64,000 nucleotides of DNA from Hanleya hanleyi (taxonomy: Eukaryota > Mollusca > Polyplacophora > Lepidopleurida > Hanleyidae). This document shows positions 25,901 through 38,740 of the stretch, piece after piece. Each line of letters begins with the position of its first letter. Positions within the stretch are counted from its first letter, which is position 1. The stretch covers positions 62,001 through 126,000 of the forward strand of contig JAVTVY010037154.1 in NCBI GenBank assembly GCA_036873755.1. Reading direction: 5' to 3'. Made by a program: the position numbers and the translations under genes. A model generated the notes under the pieces. The model ran no database searches. It was not told the origin of the DNA and saw nothing but the letters and a program-made list of their open reading frames with translations.

Positions 25901-28900
25901 AGAAGTGGGCAGCAATCTCGATCATTTCACCAAGAGAAGTGAGCAGCAATCTCGATCATTTCACCAAGAGAAGTGAGCAGCAGTCTCGATCATTTCACCA
26001 AGAGAAGTGAGCAGCAGTCTCGATCATTTCACCAAGAGAAGTGGGCAGCAATCTCGATCATTTCACCAAGAGAAGTGAGCAGCAATCTCGATCATTTCAC
26101 CAAGAGAAGTGAGCAGCAGTCTCGATCATTTCACCAAGAGAAGTGGGCAGCAGTCTCGATCATTTCACCAAGAGAAGTGGGAAGCAGTCCCCATGATGTC
26201 ACCAAGAGAAGTGGGCAGCAATCTCGATCATTTCACCAAGAGAAGTGAGCAGCAGTCTCGATCATTTCACCAAGAGAAGTGGGAAGCAGTCCCCATGATG
26301 TCACCAAGAGAAGTGGGCAGCAGTCTCGATCATTTCACCAAGAGAAGTGGGCAGCAGTCTCGATCATTTCACCAAGAGAAATGGGAAGCATTCCCCATGA
26401 TGTCACCAAGAGAAGTGGGCAGCAATCTCGATCATTTCACCAAGAGAAGTGGGCAGCAGTCTCTATCATTTCACCAAGAAGTGGGCAGCAGTCTCGATCA
26501 TTTCACCAAGAGAAATGGGAAGCATTCCCATGATGTCACCAAGAGAAGTGGGCAGCAATCTCCACGATCATTTCACCAAGAGAAGTGGGCAGCAGTCTCT
26601 ATCATTTCACCAAGAGAGGTGATGGAAGCAGTCCCCATGATGTCACCAAGAGAAGTGGGCAGCAATCTCAGTCATTTCACCAAGAGAAGTGGGCAGCAGT
26701 CTCTATCATTTCACCAAGAGAAGTGGGAAGCAGTCCCCATGATGTCACCAAGAGAAGTGGGCAGCAGTCTCGATCATTTCACCAAGAGAAGTGGGCAGCA
26801 GTCTCGATCATTTCACCAAGAGAAATGGGAAGCATTCCCCATGATGTCACCAAGAGAAGTGGGCAGCAGTCTCTATCATTTCACCAAGAGAAGTGGGAAG
26901 CAGTCCCCATGATGTCACCAAGAGAAGTGGGCAGCAGTCTCGATCATTTCAGCAAGAGAAGTGGGCCGCAGTCTCGATCATTTCACTAAGAGAAGTGGGA
27001 AGCAGTCCCCATGATGTCACCAAGAGAAATGGGCAGCAGTCTCGATCATTTCACCAAGAGAAGTGGGAAGCAGTCCCCATGATGTCACCAAGAGAAGTGA
27101 GCAGCAGTCTCTATCATTTCACCAAGAGAAGTGGGAAGCAGTCCCCATGATGTCACCAAGAGAAGTGAGCAGCAGTCTCTATCATTTCACCAAGAGAAGT
27201 GGGAAGCAGTCCCCATGATGTCACCAAGAGAAATGGGCAGCAGTCTCGATCATTTCACCAAGAGAAGTGGGAAGCATTCCCCATGATGTCACCAAGAGAA
27301 GTGAGCAGCAGTCTCGATCATTTCACCAAGAGAAGTGGGCAGCAGTCTCTATCATTTCACCAAGAGAAGTGGGAAGCAGTCCCCATGATGTCACCAAGAG
27401 AAGTGGGCAGCAGTCTCGATCATTTCACCAAGAGAAGTGGGCCGCAGTCTCGATCATTTCACTAAGAGAAGTGGGAAGCAGTCCCCATGATGTCACCAAG
27501 AGAAATGGGCAGCAGTCTCGATCATTTCACCAAGAGAAGTGGGAAGCAGTCCCCATGATGTCACCAAGAGAAGTGGGCAGCAGTCTCGATCATTTCACCA
27601 AGAGAAGTGGGAAGCAGTCCCCATGATGTCACCAAGAGAAGTGGGCAGCAGTCTCGATCATTTCACCAAGAGAAGTGGGCAGCAGTCTCGATCGTTTCAC
27701 CAAGAGAAGTGGGCAGCAGTCTCGATCATTTCACCAAGAGAAGTGGGAAGCAGTCCCCATGATGTCACCAAGAGAAGTCGGCAGCAGTCTCGATCATTTC
27801 ACCAAGAGAAGTGGACAGCAGTCTCGATCATTTCACCAAGAGAAGTGAGAAGCATTCCCCATGATGTCACCAAGAGAAGTGGACAGCAGTCTCGATCATT
27901 TCACTAAGAGAAGTGGGAAGCAGTCCCCATGATGTCACCAAGAGAAGTCGGCAGCAGTCTCGATCATTTCACCAAGAGAAGTGGGCAGCAGTCTCGATGA
28001 TGTCACCAAGAGAAGTAGGCAGTAGTATCGATGAAGTCACCAAGAGAAGTGGGCAGCAGTCTCGATGATGTCACCAAGACAATTGATCAGCCGTCTCGAT
28101 CATGTCATCAAGAGAAGTGGACAGCCGTCTCGATCTTGTCACCAAGACAATTGAGCAACCGTCTCGATGATGTCACCAAGACAATTGAGCAGCCGTCTCG
28201 ATCATGTCATCAAGAGAAGTGGGCAGCCGTCTCGATCATGTCACCAAGACAATTGAGCAGCCGTCTCCATCACGTCATCAAGATAAGTGGGCAGCCGTCT
28301 CGATCATGTCACCAAGACAATTGAGCAGCCGTCTCGATCGTGTCATCAAGAGAAGTGGGCAGCAGTCTCGATGATGTCACCAAGACAATTGAGCAGCCGT
28401 CTCGATCATGTCATCAAGATAAGTGGGCAGCCGTCTCGATCATGTCACCAAGACAATTGAGCAGCCGTCTCGATGATGTCATCAAGAGAAGTGGGCAGCA
28501 GTCTCGATCATGTCATCAAGACAATTGAGCAACCGTCTCGATCACGTCATCAAGATAAGTGGGCAGCCGTCTCGATCATGTCACCAAGACAATTGAGCAG
28601 CCGTCTCGATCATGTCATCAAGAGAAGTGGGCAGCAGTCTCGATGATGTCACCAAGACAATTGAGCAGCCGTCTCGATCATGTCATCAAGAGAAGTGGGC
28701 AGTAGTCTCGATGATGTCATCAAGAGAAGTGAGTAGCAGTCTCGATCATGTCACCAAGACAATTGAGCAGCCACCTCGATCACGTCATCAAGAGAAGTGG
28801 GCAGCCGTCTCAATCATGCCACGAGGGGAAATGGGCAGCAGTCTCGACCATATCTCCAACAGAAATTGACAGTAACTCGATCATGTCACCAAGAGAAGTT

Positions 28901-29035
28901 GACAGTAGTCTCGATCATGTCACCCAGAGAAGTGGGCAGCAGTCACGATGATGTCACCAACAGAAATGGGCAGCAGTCTCGATGATGTCACCAAGAAAAG
29001 AGGCAGCATTTTTGATGATATCACCAAGAAAGGGG
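22925..29035. repeat. Large 34-bp minisatellite, about 180 copies
   Basis: The unit is 34 bp and begins TCACCAAGAGAAGTGGGCAG. Two main unit types alternate: one containing CAGTCTCGATCATT and one containing CAGTCCCCATGATG. Sub-regions differ. The edges (22,925-23,150 and 28,880-29,035) are degenerate; 24,960-26,160 is dominated by units with GTGAGCAGCAATCTCGATCA and has several short deletions; 28,030-28,860 is a distinct subfamily with CAAGACAATTGAGCAGCCGT. Because 34 is one more than a multiple of three, each frame cycles through all three phases of the unit, giving long open frames with a 34-residue period. I treat these as repeat artefacts. Confidence 0.95.
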
Positions 29036-29044
29036 TCTTTTCAG

Positions 29045-29340
29045 GATATGTACCTCGGTCACGCTTTGATTGTGACTCTTCATTTGAGCACCATGGAGAT
29101 GTAAAACACGTGATATTCAAACAGGCTAGCCCCGGGTTAAGCGGAATTAGACACAAATTTACAAAACGTAGCGCCATGATCGTATTTTGCCGTCAGTGTT
29201 ATCACATAATTTGAGAAACTTTGAATCGAGGCGTTTGGTGGTTTCGCCCTCTTTGAAAAGTTTCTGCGGTAATATTGTGTGGCTTAAAATCGCCACAGTC
29301 TTCACATGATCTAGCAAATGCTACCAGGCGAGATATGTAT
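29045..29340 (+). repeat. Dispersed repeat family, copy F (3' part)
   Basis: It contains CGGTCACGCTTTGATTGTGA, GCTAGCCCCGGGTTAAGCGG, ACGTAGCGCCATGATCG and GATCTAGCAAATGCTACCAG in the same order as copy A. It starts almost directly where the 34-bp minisatellite ends, in the place the 5' half of the element would occupy. Confidence 0.7.
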
Positions 29341-31515
29341 AGACCATGTTCTGGAATATTGCTATCCAGATATGGGTAATTAACTGTGTCACAATTGTAA
29401 TCGTCTCTCTTGTCGCAGATCGACGTGAGGGAAACCCCTCAGCATTCTTGTGAAGGTATAGGGCCAGACGCAATCAATCTAAAAGTATTACCGATTTATT
29501 AGGAAACCACAATATTAACTGGATATAATAAGAGCCACAGCAGTGATCTGCGTTTTGATCGTTAGGTTCGTGCCTCCTTATGTCGGGGCAGCACGAACCT
29601 CTCTTCGGATGACCGTGCATTCGTCCTGGCAACTGCAAACGATAGATTTCCCAATTCGCAGTGAGATGGTTGCTATTCTGACATTGTAATATTGTAATAG
29701 AACGCCAGTACAAGAAAATGTTATAAGAACTGCAGCGATGAAGTCGATCTGGGAGTCCATCAAATCTCGCTTCATTTTAGTGAGTTTATCAAACTTTTAT
29801 CTTGGCAACATATGGACATGAAATGATCTGTGTAGAAAAGAAGCCATTTTGGGACGAAAGATCCTTGCTACTTTTGAAAAATGATTACATCCAAACCTAA
29901 AGGGTCAGAGGGTTTGTCTACATGTTGTGAAATATGGAATTTCTTAGCCACCCTACAATTACGTAAAGTTCGACTTATCAGTCACCAATTTTATATAATT
30001 TATGTGCATGCAAACTTAATATATTATGTGTGTTTTGACAAAACTATTTCCGAGATTCCATTTCATAACCTTTTGGGTCAGGTTTTTGTAAAACATAAAC
30101 AGTTATAATATCGCACTGTCCTGCCACCACCGACAGAGTTCACAAATGTTGTGAGCTGGAATGAAAATGCATATAGTAAAAACTATATATATCATCAGAA
30201 ATCCGTTGTTGTCATCCGTTTTAAGTCTTCGAGAAATCTCGTAGCCGAGCTGGAATCTATATATCTGGAACGGGTTTTGTAGACATCATCTCCCGAGTCA
30301 ACAGACGACCTTGCGTTATAATACCTAAGACCGCGCACAAGCCCTTGTCGACTTGAAGACCGAAAATTCTGCAATGTGTATTTTGCATATTGGAGATAAT
30401 TTCTGAAGGGATGAATCCAGTACTGTACCAAGGACAAGTTGATGGAGGATGTGTCAACATAGGAACACAGTCAGTTCCATCAAACCCGGTACACGATGAA
30501 CTCAAAGTAATGTAAATTTTAACCTAATTATTGCCACGTCAGTTTGGGTCGTGTTTTAGATTTATTCATCACTTGATAATTGTCCCATAGTTTAGGAGTC
30601 GGACATTGCCTGCATTAATACGGGTTGATTCATTAAGGACTGTCCCCAGTCTGCATGTCTTAGCATAACCATGGGTGATCATTGTGTCGCCAACCCTATT
30701 ACACCGTATCACCCCTTAATAATCCCATTAAACAGGAACACGTGGCTAAGTTTACCAATATTTTTTCAAGTTCATCTGTCAGTTGAGAGATAAAATGAAA
30801 AGTCAAGATGAAGCAACGGTTGAATGCAGTGATATTTTATTTTATTGTTTCGGTCATTCAAAACATTTCTGAAAGCTATTTCACTTTATAGCGCATGACT
30901 TTATCTATTATCACAATGTACGCGTTTTGAGTTCCAATCTTTAGATCGCCATTTTGAATTTACTCATGATGTTCCGCTCGGAATGTTAAATGCAAATAAG
31001 CTGACACACGACCAGCTTTGATAAGCTATGCAGTCGAGAAGTTTCAGCTGTCAATATTCTGTCCTTCTAGAGATGGTAGACAATCGGCCAAGGACATAAA
31101 AGGCGTTTTAAGCAATATTTGATGGCATTTTTTGTTACAAATGGGCACCCATATTAAATTAGTTCTTTGTGTGGTAGGGATTAAGGTAGGAGGGGATACC
31201 ACCCTGTTTTGAGACATTTAAAGTCTTTTTGGGGTCAAATGAGATCCAAAATGGGTAAAAATGGGTTATAAATTAATATAGTGCTAATTGTAACAGGCTG
31301 AATTAGTTGTATGTATAGTGTAGAGTTTATGGGTATCCAGGATGAATTAGTTGTACGTAGAGTTTAAGTTAGGCATAGTACCCATTATGTTGTCTGTCGA
31401 GCATTATGCAAATAGACTCAACAATTGACCTAAGATGTCCAGCTGTAGTGTTGAACAGCTCATTTCTATGAAATGTCTACTTCAGGCTAATAATAATTCG
31501 GATTCGGATGGCTCC
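29341..31515. other. Gene-free DNA
   Basis: No recognisable gene. GCTGAATTAGTTGTATGTAT and a similar block recur near 31,300 and 31,345, a weak local duplication. Confidence 0.5.
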
Positions 31516-32790
31516 ATATGTCCGCCATGTTGAATTTCCCAGTCATTTTTCGAGCTGATGGTTATACCAATATAGCCAAACTAGGACCATAAATAGACAG
31601 ATCGATCTATTTTATGAATAGGTTTGACTTTGAGAAATTTAACTTTTAGCTCTATTTAAACACATAGATATTAACATATACACATATGGTTAACCATCAT
31701 TCTTAATCTGAAAACTAAGCAAACAGATTCAAAGTAGGCCCAAGGTATCTGACCATGATGTGAGACCCTTCGGTTTTGATAAATTTGCCCATTCAACTAA
31801 GAATATTGCCCACGATCAACATGAAAAAGTCTGATTTTCCGATGATCCCATATGGCCGCCATGTTGAATTTGACCATCAAATCTGAACTTAGGGATATGT
31901 ATTTAGATTCAAAATGTGCGTAAGATATTAGGCCATGGTCTCTCAGTTTTGATAAATTTGCACAATTAGGTAAGAATAGTGCCCTGAGCTGTAAGAGCAA
32001 CATGAAAAAGTATGATTTTTAGATGACCTCAAACAGCCGCCATATTGAATTTGACCATCAAATCAAGGTCTTACGGATATATAAATAGATTCAAGTTGGA
32101 CGTAAGGTGTTAAGCTATGGTAAGAGATCTCTCGGTTTTGATAAATTTGCACAACGAGCTATGAATAATGCCCGAAACAGTACAAGCAACATGAAAACGT
32201 GTGATTTTCAGATGACCCCATATGGCCACCATCTTGAATTTGACCATCAAATCTTTATCTTAATGATACGTAAATTTATTCAAAATCGGCGTAAGATTTT
32301 GGGCTACTGTTAGATATCTCTCGATTTTGATCAACTGGCATTTGGTCGCCATTTTGCATTTGAACATCAAATCTAGATCTTATGGACATCTCACAGGTTT
32401 GATAAATTTGCACACTGAGCTAAGAATAATGCCCTGAACTGTAAGTACCGGTACACCATGAAAAAATATGAGTTTAAGATGACCCCATATATTTTGCCAT
32501 TTCGAATTTGACCATCAAATCAAGATCTTAGGAATATAGCAATAGATTCAAGATGGACGCAAAATGTATGGCAAGAGATCTCTCAGCTTTGATAAATTTG
32601 TGCAACAAGCTAGGAATAATGCCTTGAACTGTACGAGCAACATGGACAAGTTTGATTTTCAGATGACCACATATGGCCGCCATTTTGGATTTGACCATCA
32701 AATCTTGATCTTAGGGATAAGTAAATAAATTCAAAATAGGCCTAAGATTTTAGGCTATGATAAGAGATCTCTGCTTTGATAAATTTGCAT
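31516..32790. repeat. ~180-bp tandem array with YY1-like motifs
   Basis: About seven diverged units. The block TTGAATTTGACCATCAAATC recurs at about 31,864, 32,045, 32,234, 32,356 (variant), 32,502 and 32,684, spaced 181, 189, 122, 146 and 182 bp, so two units are shortened. Other shared blocks are GATAAATTTGCACA, AAGAATAATGCCCTGAACTG and AACATGAAAAAGT. Most units carry GCCGCCATNTTG just before the shared block. Confidence 0.85.
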
Positions 32791-33367
32791 ATTGATCTAA
32801 GAATAATATTTATTATAAGAACAACCTGAGAAAGTGCTATTTAAATATAGATCGAAATCGAGCAATGAGCAAGTGTGTGCCGTCTATCAATAATATACCA
32901 GGGTGTGTGACAGTGTCCAAAAACCCGAGTTGTGTAGATTAATAAACCATACAAACTGAAAATTTAACTGTTTTGTCCGAATTTGGTAAAAACTGACCAT
33001 TATGTCCGAAAAATACCATTTTGAGGCGGACATCCACCCCTACATTGAAGAGTGTGATATTCCGCAGACATCTAGCATGGTTGCCAAAAAAAATGCCATG
33101 CTAAGTGTTTTGTTTTTTGTCCATGTGGCCGGCCGAAAACCATTGGGATCGTAAACAAAGTACAGGAGACCACGCCACAATTACATGAACGTATTTTGAT
33201 CACGAATGGAGGCGATTGATGCCATAGCTTTGCGGACTCAATTTCTGGATCAATGCTTTTGGACGATATATGCGCAGATCCATGTGGTCCTCGTGTCGAC
33301 TGTACAACAAGATAGACGATTTCAATATTGACACAGTTAACTACCCATTTCTGGATAGAATATTCCA

Positions 33368-33432
33368 GAGAGAGAGAGAGAGAGAGAGAATTAAGGTTTA
33401 ACGTCGCGTTCAGCAATATTTCAGCTATATTC
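33368..33432 (-). repeat. (GA)n and gastropod-type SINE tail
   Basis: A GA microsatellite (33,368-33,390) adjoins a block that reads on the minus strand ATATAGCTGAAATATTGCTG followed by AACGCGACGTTAAACCTTAA. I associate this tail with SINEs of gastropod molluscs, where it ends in a simple repeat. Confidence 0.6.
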
Positions 33433-33592
33433 CAGAAAGACCTGGATATGGTGTATCATAATCGCTAAATCTAGCCTGTACAACATGAGACTATTGCAAT
33501 GAACGCCACAGAACATTACTGAAGAAAATTGTCCAACAAATTTATTTCACTAGTCTAAGTTTTTCAAATTATGGGATAAATATTGCATATAC

Positions 33593-33675
33593 TGACGACA
33601 AAATACAATGGTAGAGAACGATAAGTTTCGTAACGTGCGTCTAATTTTGCTTAATCCAGGACTAGGTGCCGTTGA
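33593..33675 (-). repeat. Dispersed repeat family, copy G (fragment)
   Basis: The minus strand carries a diverged version of the block around the CCCGGGTTAAGCGGAATTAG segment of copy A, here CTAGTCCTGGATTAAGCAAA, followed by a diverged ACGTTACGAAAC block. Confidence 0.5.
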
Positions 33676-34478
33676 ACGCCATTTGTTTCTCCTTTCCACA
33701 GTGTTCAAATGAAGAGTGAAGAGTAACTGAGATACATTATACTCTAGATAAAGAATCCATATGGATAAAAGCAAATTTTCGGTTTAACGGATACACTATC
33801 ATGATATCTTACTTAATATTGAAAGCTGCTGGCCGCTTCTCTCTTGCTAGAAAGAAACTGTCTGGAATTGGTGCTATAACTTTCCACCATCAATGGAGTT
33901 CAATTATCGTTTGACACCCGGATACTTTTGTGAACGATGGTTGAATCCTCGATGCTGGATCTGACGACTAAACATGGTACTATACAGGCAGGGCTATAAA
34001 CTGGTTCATAAAACTGAAATAGCTTCTCATAGCATAGTACTCCTGTAAAATAGCGACGTGGGAGTGCAACACTTGAATACCGTATAAGACGCTGTCGAAT
34101 ACAATCCTCGAAACGAGTAGACGATAACTCATTACAAATTTATGAATTATGATATACCATGCCGGTTTCAACTAACACCATTAATAAACAGAGTATTTGC
34201 CATTCGACGTTGAGTCATATTTTATTCCAGTTGATACCAGGCTATCGTTACCTAATTATACCGATCAGTTTCTATAATGAGGTGTTCCTTCAGGCCAAAC
34301 TATTAATCTTTCTTCCATCCCCTGACCACTCATCGTTTGAGTGGCTGTAATCAAATCAACTTGCTTGCTTGCTTCTTTTTTTTTCTTTTCTTTTCTTTCT
34401 TTTTTTTTGCTTTTTTGTACTTTAGCGAGTAAGAACTTGTATCTGTATTTGACTGTTTTGTATTAGTTTCTGTTATTT
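33676..34478. other. Gene-free DNA with a pyrimidine tract next to it
   Basis: No recognisable gene. A CTTT-rich polypyrimidine tract lies at about 34,368-34,416. Confidence 0.5.
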
Positions 34479-34619
34479 ACGAAATAATGGTTTCATAGCC
34501 GTGCTCAATGGTTATATTACGCACGGTTAGGGTGGGAAAGTTTATATTTTAGGGCAAGGGCGAAGCACTAACCGTGAGTAAAATAAACTATGAGCACGCC
34601 TATGAAAACATTATTTCTA
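34479..34619. mobile_element. Short palindromic MITE
   Basis: GAAATAATGGTTTCATAGCC at the left is answered by GGCGTGCTCATAG-type complement and ATGAAAACATTATTTC at the right; inner blocks CGCACGGTTAG and CTAACCGTG also pair. The whole 141 bp can form one imperfect hairpin. Target duplication not resolved. Confidence 0.65.
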
Positions 34620-35367
34620 TTCTATTGCACTACCCAAATTGATTATCAACAAAGATTATAATGAAAAGTTGAAAACATATTTTAAACTTTGACAACCTTT
34701 CTCCTCTTTCTTGAAAACAACTCGTCCACGGATGCTCCCGTCTCGGTTGGCATCGTGCCAATGTCAGTGGGCGAGTTTATGTGGCCTCTCAAATGGGGAG
34801 TGATACTGTCAGCTGCTCAGCTGTGTGGAAATTACGTGGATATATGTCTGTTTGTGTAGCTTTGTTAATTTGATTACGCCTATTTTGAGTTACAGTGCAG
34901 TGCCAAAGAAATTGAAACTCTTCTGTATGAGGAGATAAATTTAATCCAAACATGGAGGTTTTGATAGGGCCAGAATGTCAGTCAGAGATATAAAACCGGT
35001 ATTAATTCAATGGCAAACTTGTGCTGGATTTGGACCAGTGTGCCTTTCTCTACATTTATTAAGTTAATGTAGAGTACTATACTTTCATAATTATTAACAA
35101 CGAGAAAGCTTTCCATCACTTCCTAGGCAGTCTGGCCCTACCATAGGTCACGTGAGACACCTGTTTATGCCTTCATATATGGAGAGTTTCACTGTTTTCA
35201 TCATCTCGAAACTTGAGTATTAAAAAACCACAGTTCGCAGGCAAATATAGTGATCGAACACGCCGTGAACACATCATTACATATAAATATGATAATGTAC
35301 AGTGGCCAGTGAGTCAGTTGTCACCTGCAAATTCCAGGTTTCTAATCAAACACGTGAGAATTCAAAG

Positions 35368-35450
35368 ATTGGTCTTGATGGCACTCGAACCCACATCGTC
35401 TAAGACACACATGACTAGTGCTCTAACCAACACGGCCACATTCCCTCCCA
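35368..35450 (-). repeat. tRNA-like SINE head
   Basis: The minus strand reads GTGGCCGTGTTGGTTAGAGC (A-box region) and later GTGGGTTCGAGTGCC (B-box region), with tRNA-like spacing. Not tested for a full cloverleaf. A SINE is more likely than a functional tRNA because the arms do not pair cleanly. Confidence 0.5.
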
Positions 35451-37796
35451 CAAAAATGAAAGTTTCAATTAGGAAATGTTCATTGTTACATCAAGTCAAC
35501 TTATAGTAAACCGATATTACATTACATTTTTTCAGTTTTTGAAGAAGAAGAACTACTGTCCCTGTTTGGTCATTATTATTAGTTTTTGCTATTTGTTTTG
35601 AGTAAACAATTCGATATAGCATTTGAATGATCTGTCTCCTCTTATTTTGACATTCATTTCGGTGACACTCCGCAGTCCTTATTAGTGATTGGAACCAATC
35701 AACCCACGTCAAGCACGCATAGTTAATATTGTTTTACTCAATGACTGGGTGGAAGGGGGGAATGGGGGGGTATTTTGTTTTTAGTGTTTGACAATTAGAA
35801 AGAATTTGGTGATTTTCATTTAGTTTTATTATTTTTACTAGAATTGAAATAGACATTTTCGAACATTTGAATACACTATCAACACTTTATAGTCAAACAT
35901 ATCAATGGGATGCAATTTATCCATAGCATGCATACATATATTGTTTCATTCGATGATCTTCAAGGTACCGGGTACTGGCTATTAGCGATGAATGGTACTT
36001 CCTCGTATATCTTAAAGAAATAGACACTGCCCCATGTCCTTTATTGGGAAAATCCAGCCATCGTTGATCTTTTACAATGCTGTTATAAAAGGCATCTGTC
36101 AAATTCTCCGATATATACGATCTCCTAATTCTATTAATAGCGACCGAACAGATTTTGCGTCATTTTTTCCGCCTATGATCCGAGATCCATATTCCGCGCC
36201 GATACAGTATTTACATAGACGCCAGTCCAAGACTAAAATGTTTCGAGCGGGTGATTGATCGGCCTCCGAGGTCAATGTCTGACGGACGGAGTGATACGGG
36301 ATTAGACGCAATACTAGGTGTCAGTTGTTCTGATTCCCCGAAGACTGTCTCGTCGTCCTCCGTGTTGTAATTGTCCCTCCGGATCCTGACCACAAATCTA
36401 ATCAGCTCGCACTTATCGACCATTTGTTTTATCGAATTACACCTTGCATTTTGGGCTAATTTCGGTTCCTTCAATGTGGAAAACTGATAATTATCGACAA
36501 AATTTAATGATTTTCTTCAAGATACATGTATCAGCACGATCCGATGAATACAAATGCGACGATCACACTAGATTTTCGTTGAACTATAGAAATGCAAATG
36601 CTCAAATATCACGTCGTCAAGTCGGACATCCATTAGTCTAACGTGGTTCATTGTAACGTCTCCTAGTCATTTATAACAAGACCTTTTTTCGAAACATTGA
36701 GACTCAACATCTTAATGGCATGTTGTGTAATGGAGTAATTTGAACTAGACATGCTTGATCGGGTAAGACACTCCATTTGACACGATGGGAAGGCATCTCG
36801 TTTCGAAGATCGCTTCCAATATATCAGGTATTATGACTTAGTTGGCGTCACTCCATTGACAAAGCTGAATATTACCGGTTCTACATCAAACGTATAATGT
36901 GTATACTATTTTAAGGCAATTGGAAGGTAAAGGAATCTCAACTGATGTTACATAATCGTCCTTGACCAATCAAAATATCCTCAGATTCGCCGTTACATTT
37001 GCCACCACCAGGGCATGTTATCCCTTCTGAAGAATAATGGGAAGATGAAACTGTTTGCAGCTAGACCGAAAACCATCATACTGTATCGTTCCATTGGGGA
37101 AAATTCTATATGGCATCGGTATCACTTATATAATAAACTGTATCGCGAGGATCGCTCTTAAACGTTTTACAATACATGGTCATCGAAGGCTTCCTTCATT
37201 GCAAAGCCAATACTGTAAGGCGGCCGTAGCAGACATATTCGATACACAGTGGAGCCTGAAATAGGAAGATGCGTAGTCACTTGGGTGAATTCCTGTCAGT
37301 ATCAATAATGGCTGTGGAACACAGCGCATGTCTGACATTGACTATTGGTAGCATCTAGATCCTCATGAAAGAGTATCAATATGCTCGTTTAACCTGTACG
37401 TTGCTTGGTAGGAATTCGTATTTATCGACTGCCATGTTTGACCGATTATTGTCTATCACAAGGCCCATTTTGGTAGGTAGCTTATATATTTGGCAATTTT
37501 CAGGGATGATAAATTACTTTTGTCTCATGTGAAAAGACAATGCGGAAGCTTTGGAGAGATTCAGCGTAGGAGGAAAGATAATAATGCCCTCATATGATTT
37601 CCTTTAGGAAAGAATATCATTCCTAAGCATCTCAGGAGAAAATATCCTAGCTAGGTTATTAGATAGGAGGACATTTCTTCCTACCAGACATTCGTCCCAT
37701 TTACATAAACATGAGAAGAGTCTACATTTTGCAAATATTGTGTATCCGACATTGGTTCCATCGCCATGTGGGTATCTTTGCAACCTGTAACATTCA
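35451..37796. other. Gene-free DNA
   Basis: Short open frames on both strands overlap one another; none shows a recognisable domain. No repeat seen. Confidence 0.45.
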
Positions 37797-37872
37797 TATT
37801 ATTGATGCGGATATTCTTTAGTGGACGATGACTGAATGCTGAATGTCGGAACAGACGCCTACACTCCAAGTT
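37797..37872 (-). repeat. Dispersed repeat family, copy E (fragment)
   Basis: It matches the 5' end of copy A in reverse: GATGCGGATATTCTTTAGTG, then GACGATGACTGAATG and CAGACGCCTACA. Confidence 0.55.
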
Positions 37873-37909
37873 TCTTGAAGACACTATAATTACTACCCAG
37901 GGTATTCGA

Positions 37910-38044
37910 AGTTAGTGCTGGTAACGAAACTGTCTCGCTGAGTTTGTGCTGGTAACGACACTGCCTCGCCGAATTAGTGCTGATAACGAGGCCGCCTCGC
38001 CGAGTTAGTGCTGGTAGCGACATCGCCTCGCCGAGTTAGTTCTG
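37910..38044. repeat. 31-bp minisatellite, 4.3 copies
   Basis: Units start at 37,910, 37,941, 37,972 and 38,003, with a partial fifth from 38,034. Each reads approximately AGTTAGTGCTGGTAACGA then CNCNGCCTCGCCG. Eight or fewer differences separate units. Confidence 0.9.
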
Positions 38045-38504
38045 AAAGACGATTATTTGAAGTTCAAAGTTGGGTTCGGAATATATGCTCAGTAGCCATG
38101 ACCTAACAGATAGCAAAAATGCAAATGAAAATCAGGTACTGTAAATGCGCTACATAGAGGATATTTTCATCGTCAGGTGTATGTGCCTGGACCAATTGGG
38201 AAACTCATTATCATACAATGTACACCAGGTCATGTTTACTATGATATAGAGGAAGATTGAATGAATAATAATACTGCACGGCTTGCAGACGGCAAACCTT
38301 CCAATACACGAATCCTGACTTAATGGCACCTGGCGCCAGTAGCGTATATCTTACAACTCAAATTGGTTCAGTATTTTATACCGAAGCAGAAAATAATCCG
38401 ACAGTTTAAGGCTATGCCAGATCGTGTCACATTCATAGTTTCAGAAATTCTATCTAGATGACGAGATGCGGTACACCTGCTGCCAACAGATACATTAGTT
38501 TACA

Positions 38505-38740
38505 TTGGCGATACGGATTTGATATTTTTGGAACATCATGATGTCTTGCCGGCATCATTGAAAACTGTTGACCGCAGAAAACTAGCCTATATTTATGTAT
38601 ACTATGATTGTCTTTTTGAATTTGGTGCTAATACTGTTATATGGAATATGGAATAGGTCTTTGTATTATGGACGCAGATATTCTTTAATAGACGACGGCT
38701 GAATTATGAATGCGGACCAGACGCTTGTAATTCTGATAAT
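38505..38740 (-). repeat. Dispersed repeat family, copy C
   Basis: A reverse-orientation copy of the 5' half of copy A: ATACGGATTTGATATTTTTG, AACATCATGATGTCTTGCCG, TGATTGTCTTTTTGAATTTG and CGGACCAGACGCTTGTA, all in inverted order. Confidence 0.75.

Noticed and set aside
22925..29035. CRISPR-like array
   Set aside because: The 34-bp units are contiguous and have no unique spacers; the host is an animal.
35213..36641. Cluster of 60-97 codon frames as possible host exons
   Set aside because: Frames overlap on both strands, lack conserved motifs and clear splice sites, and one includes a tRNA-like SINE.
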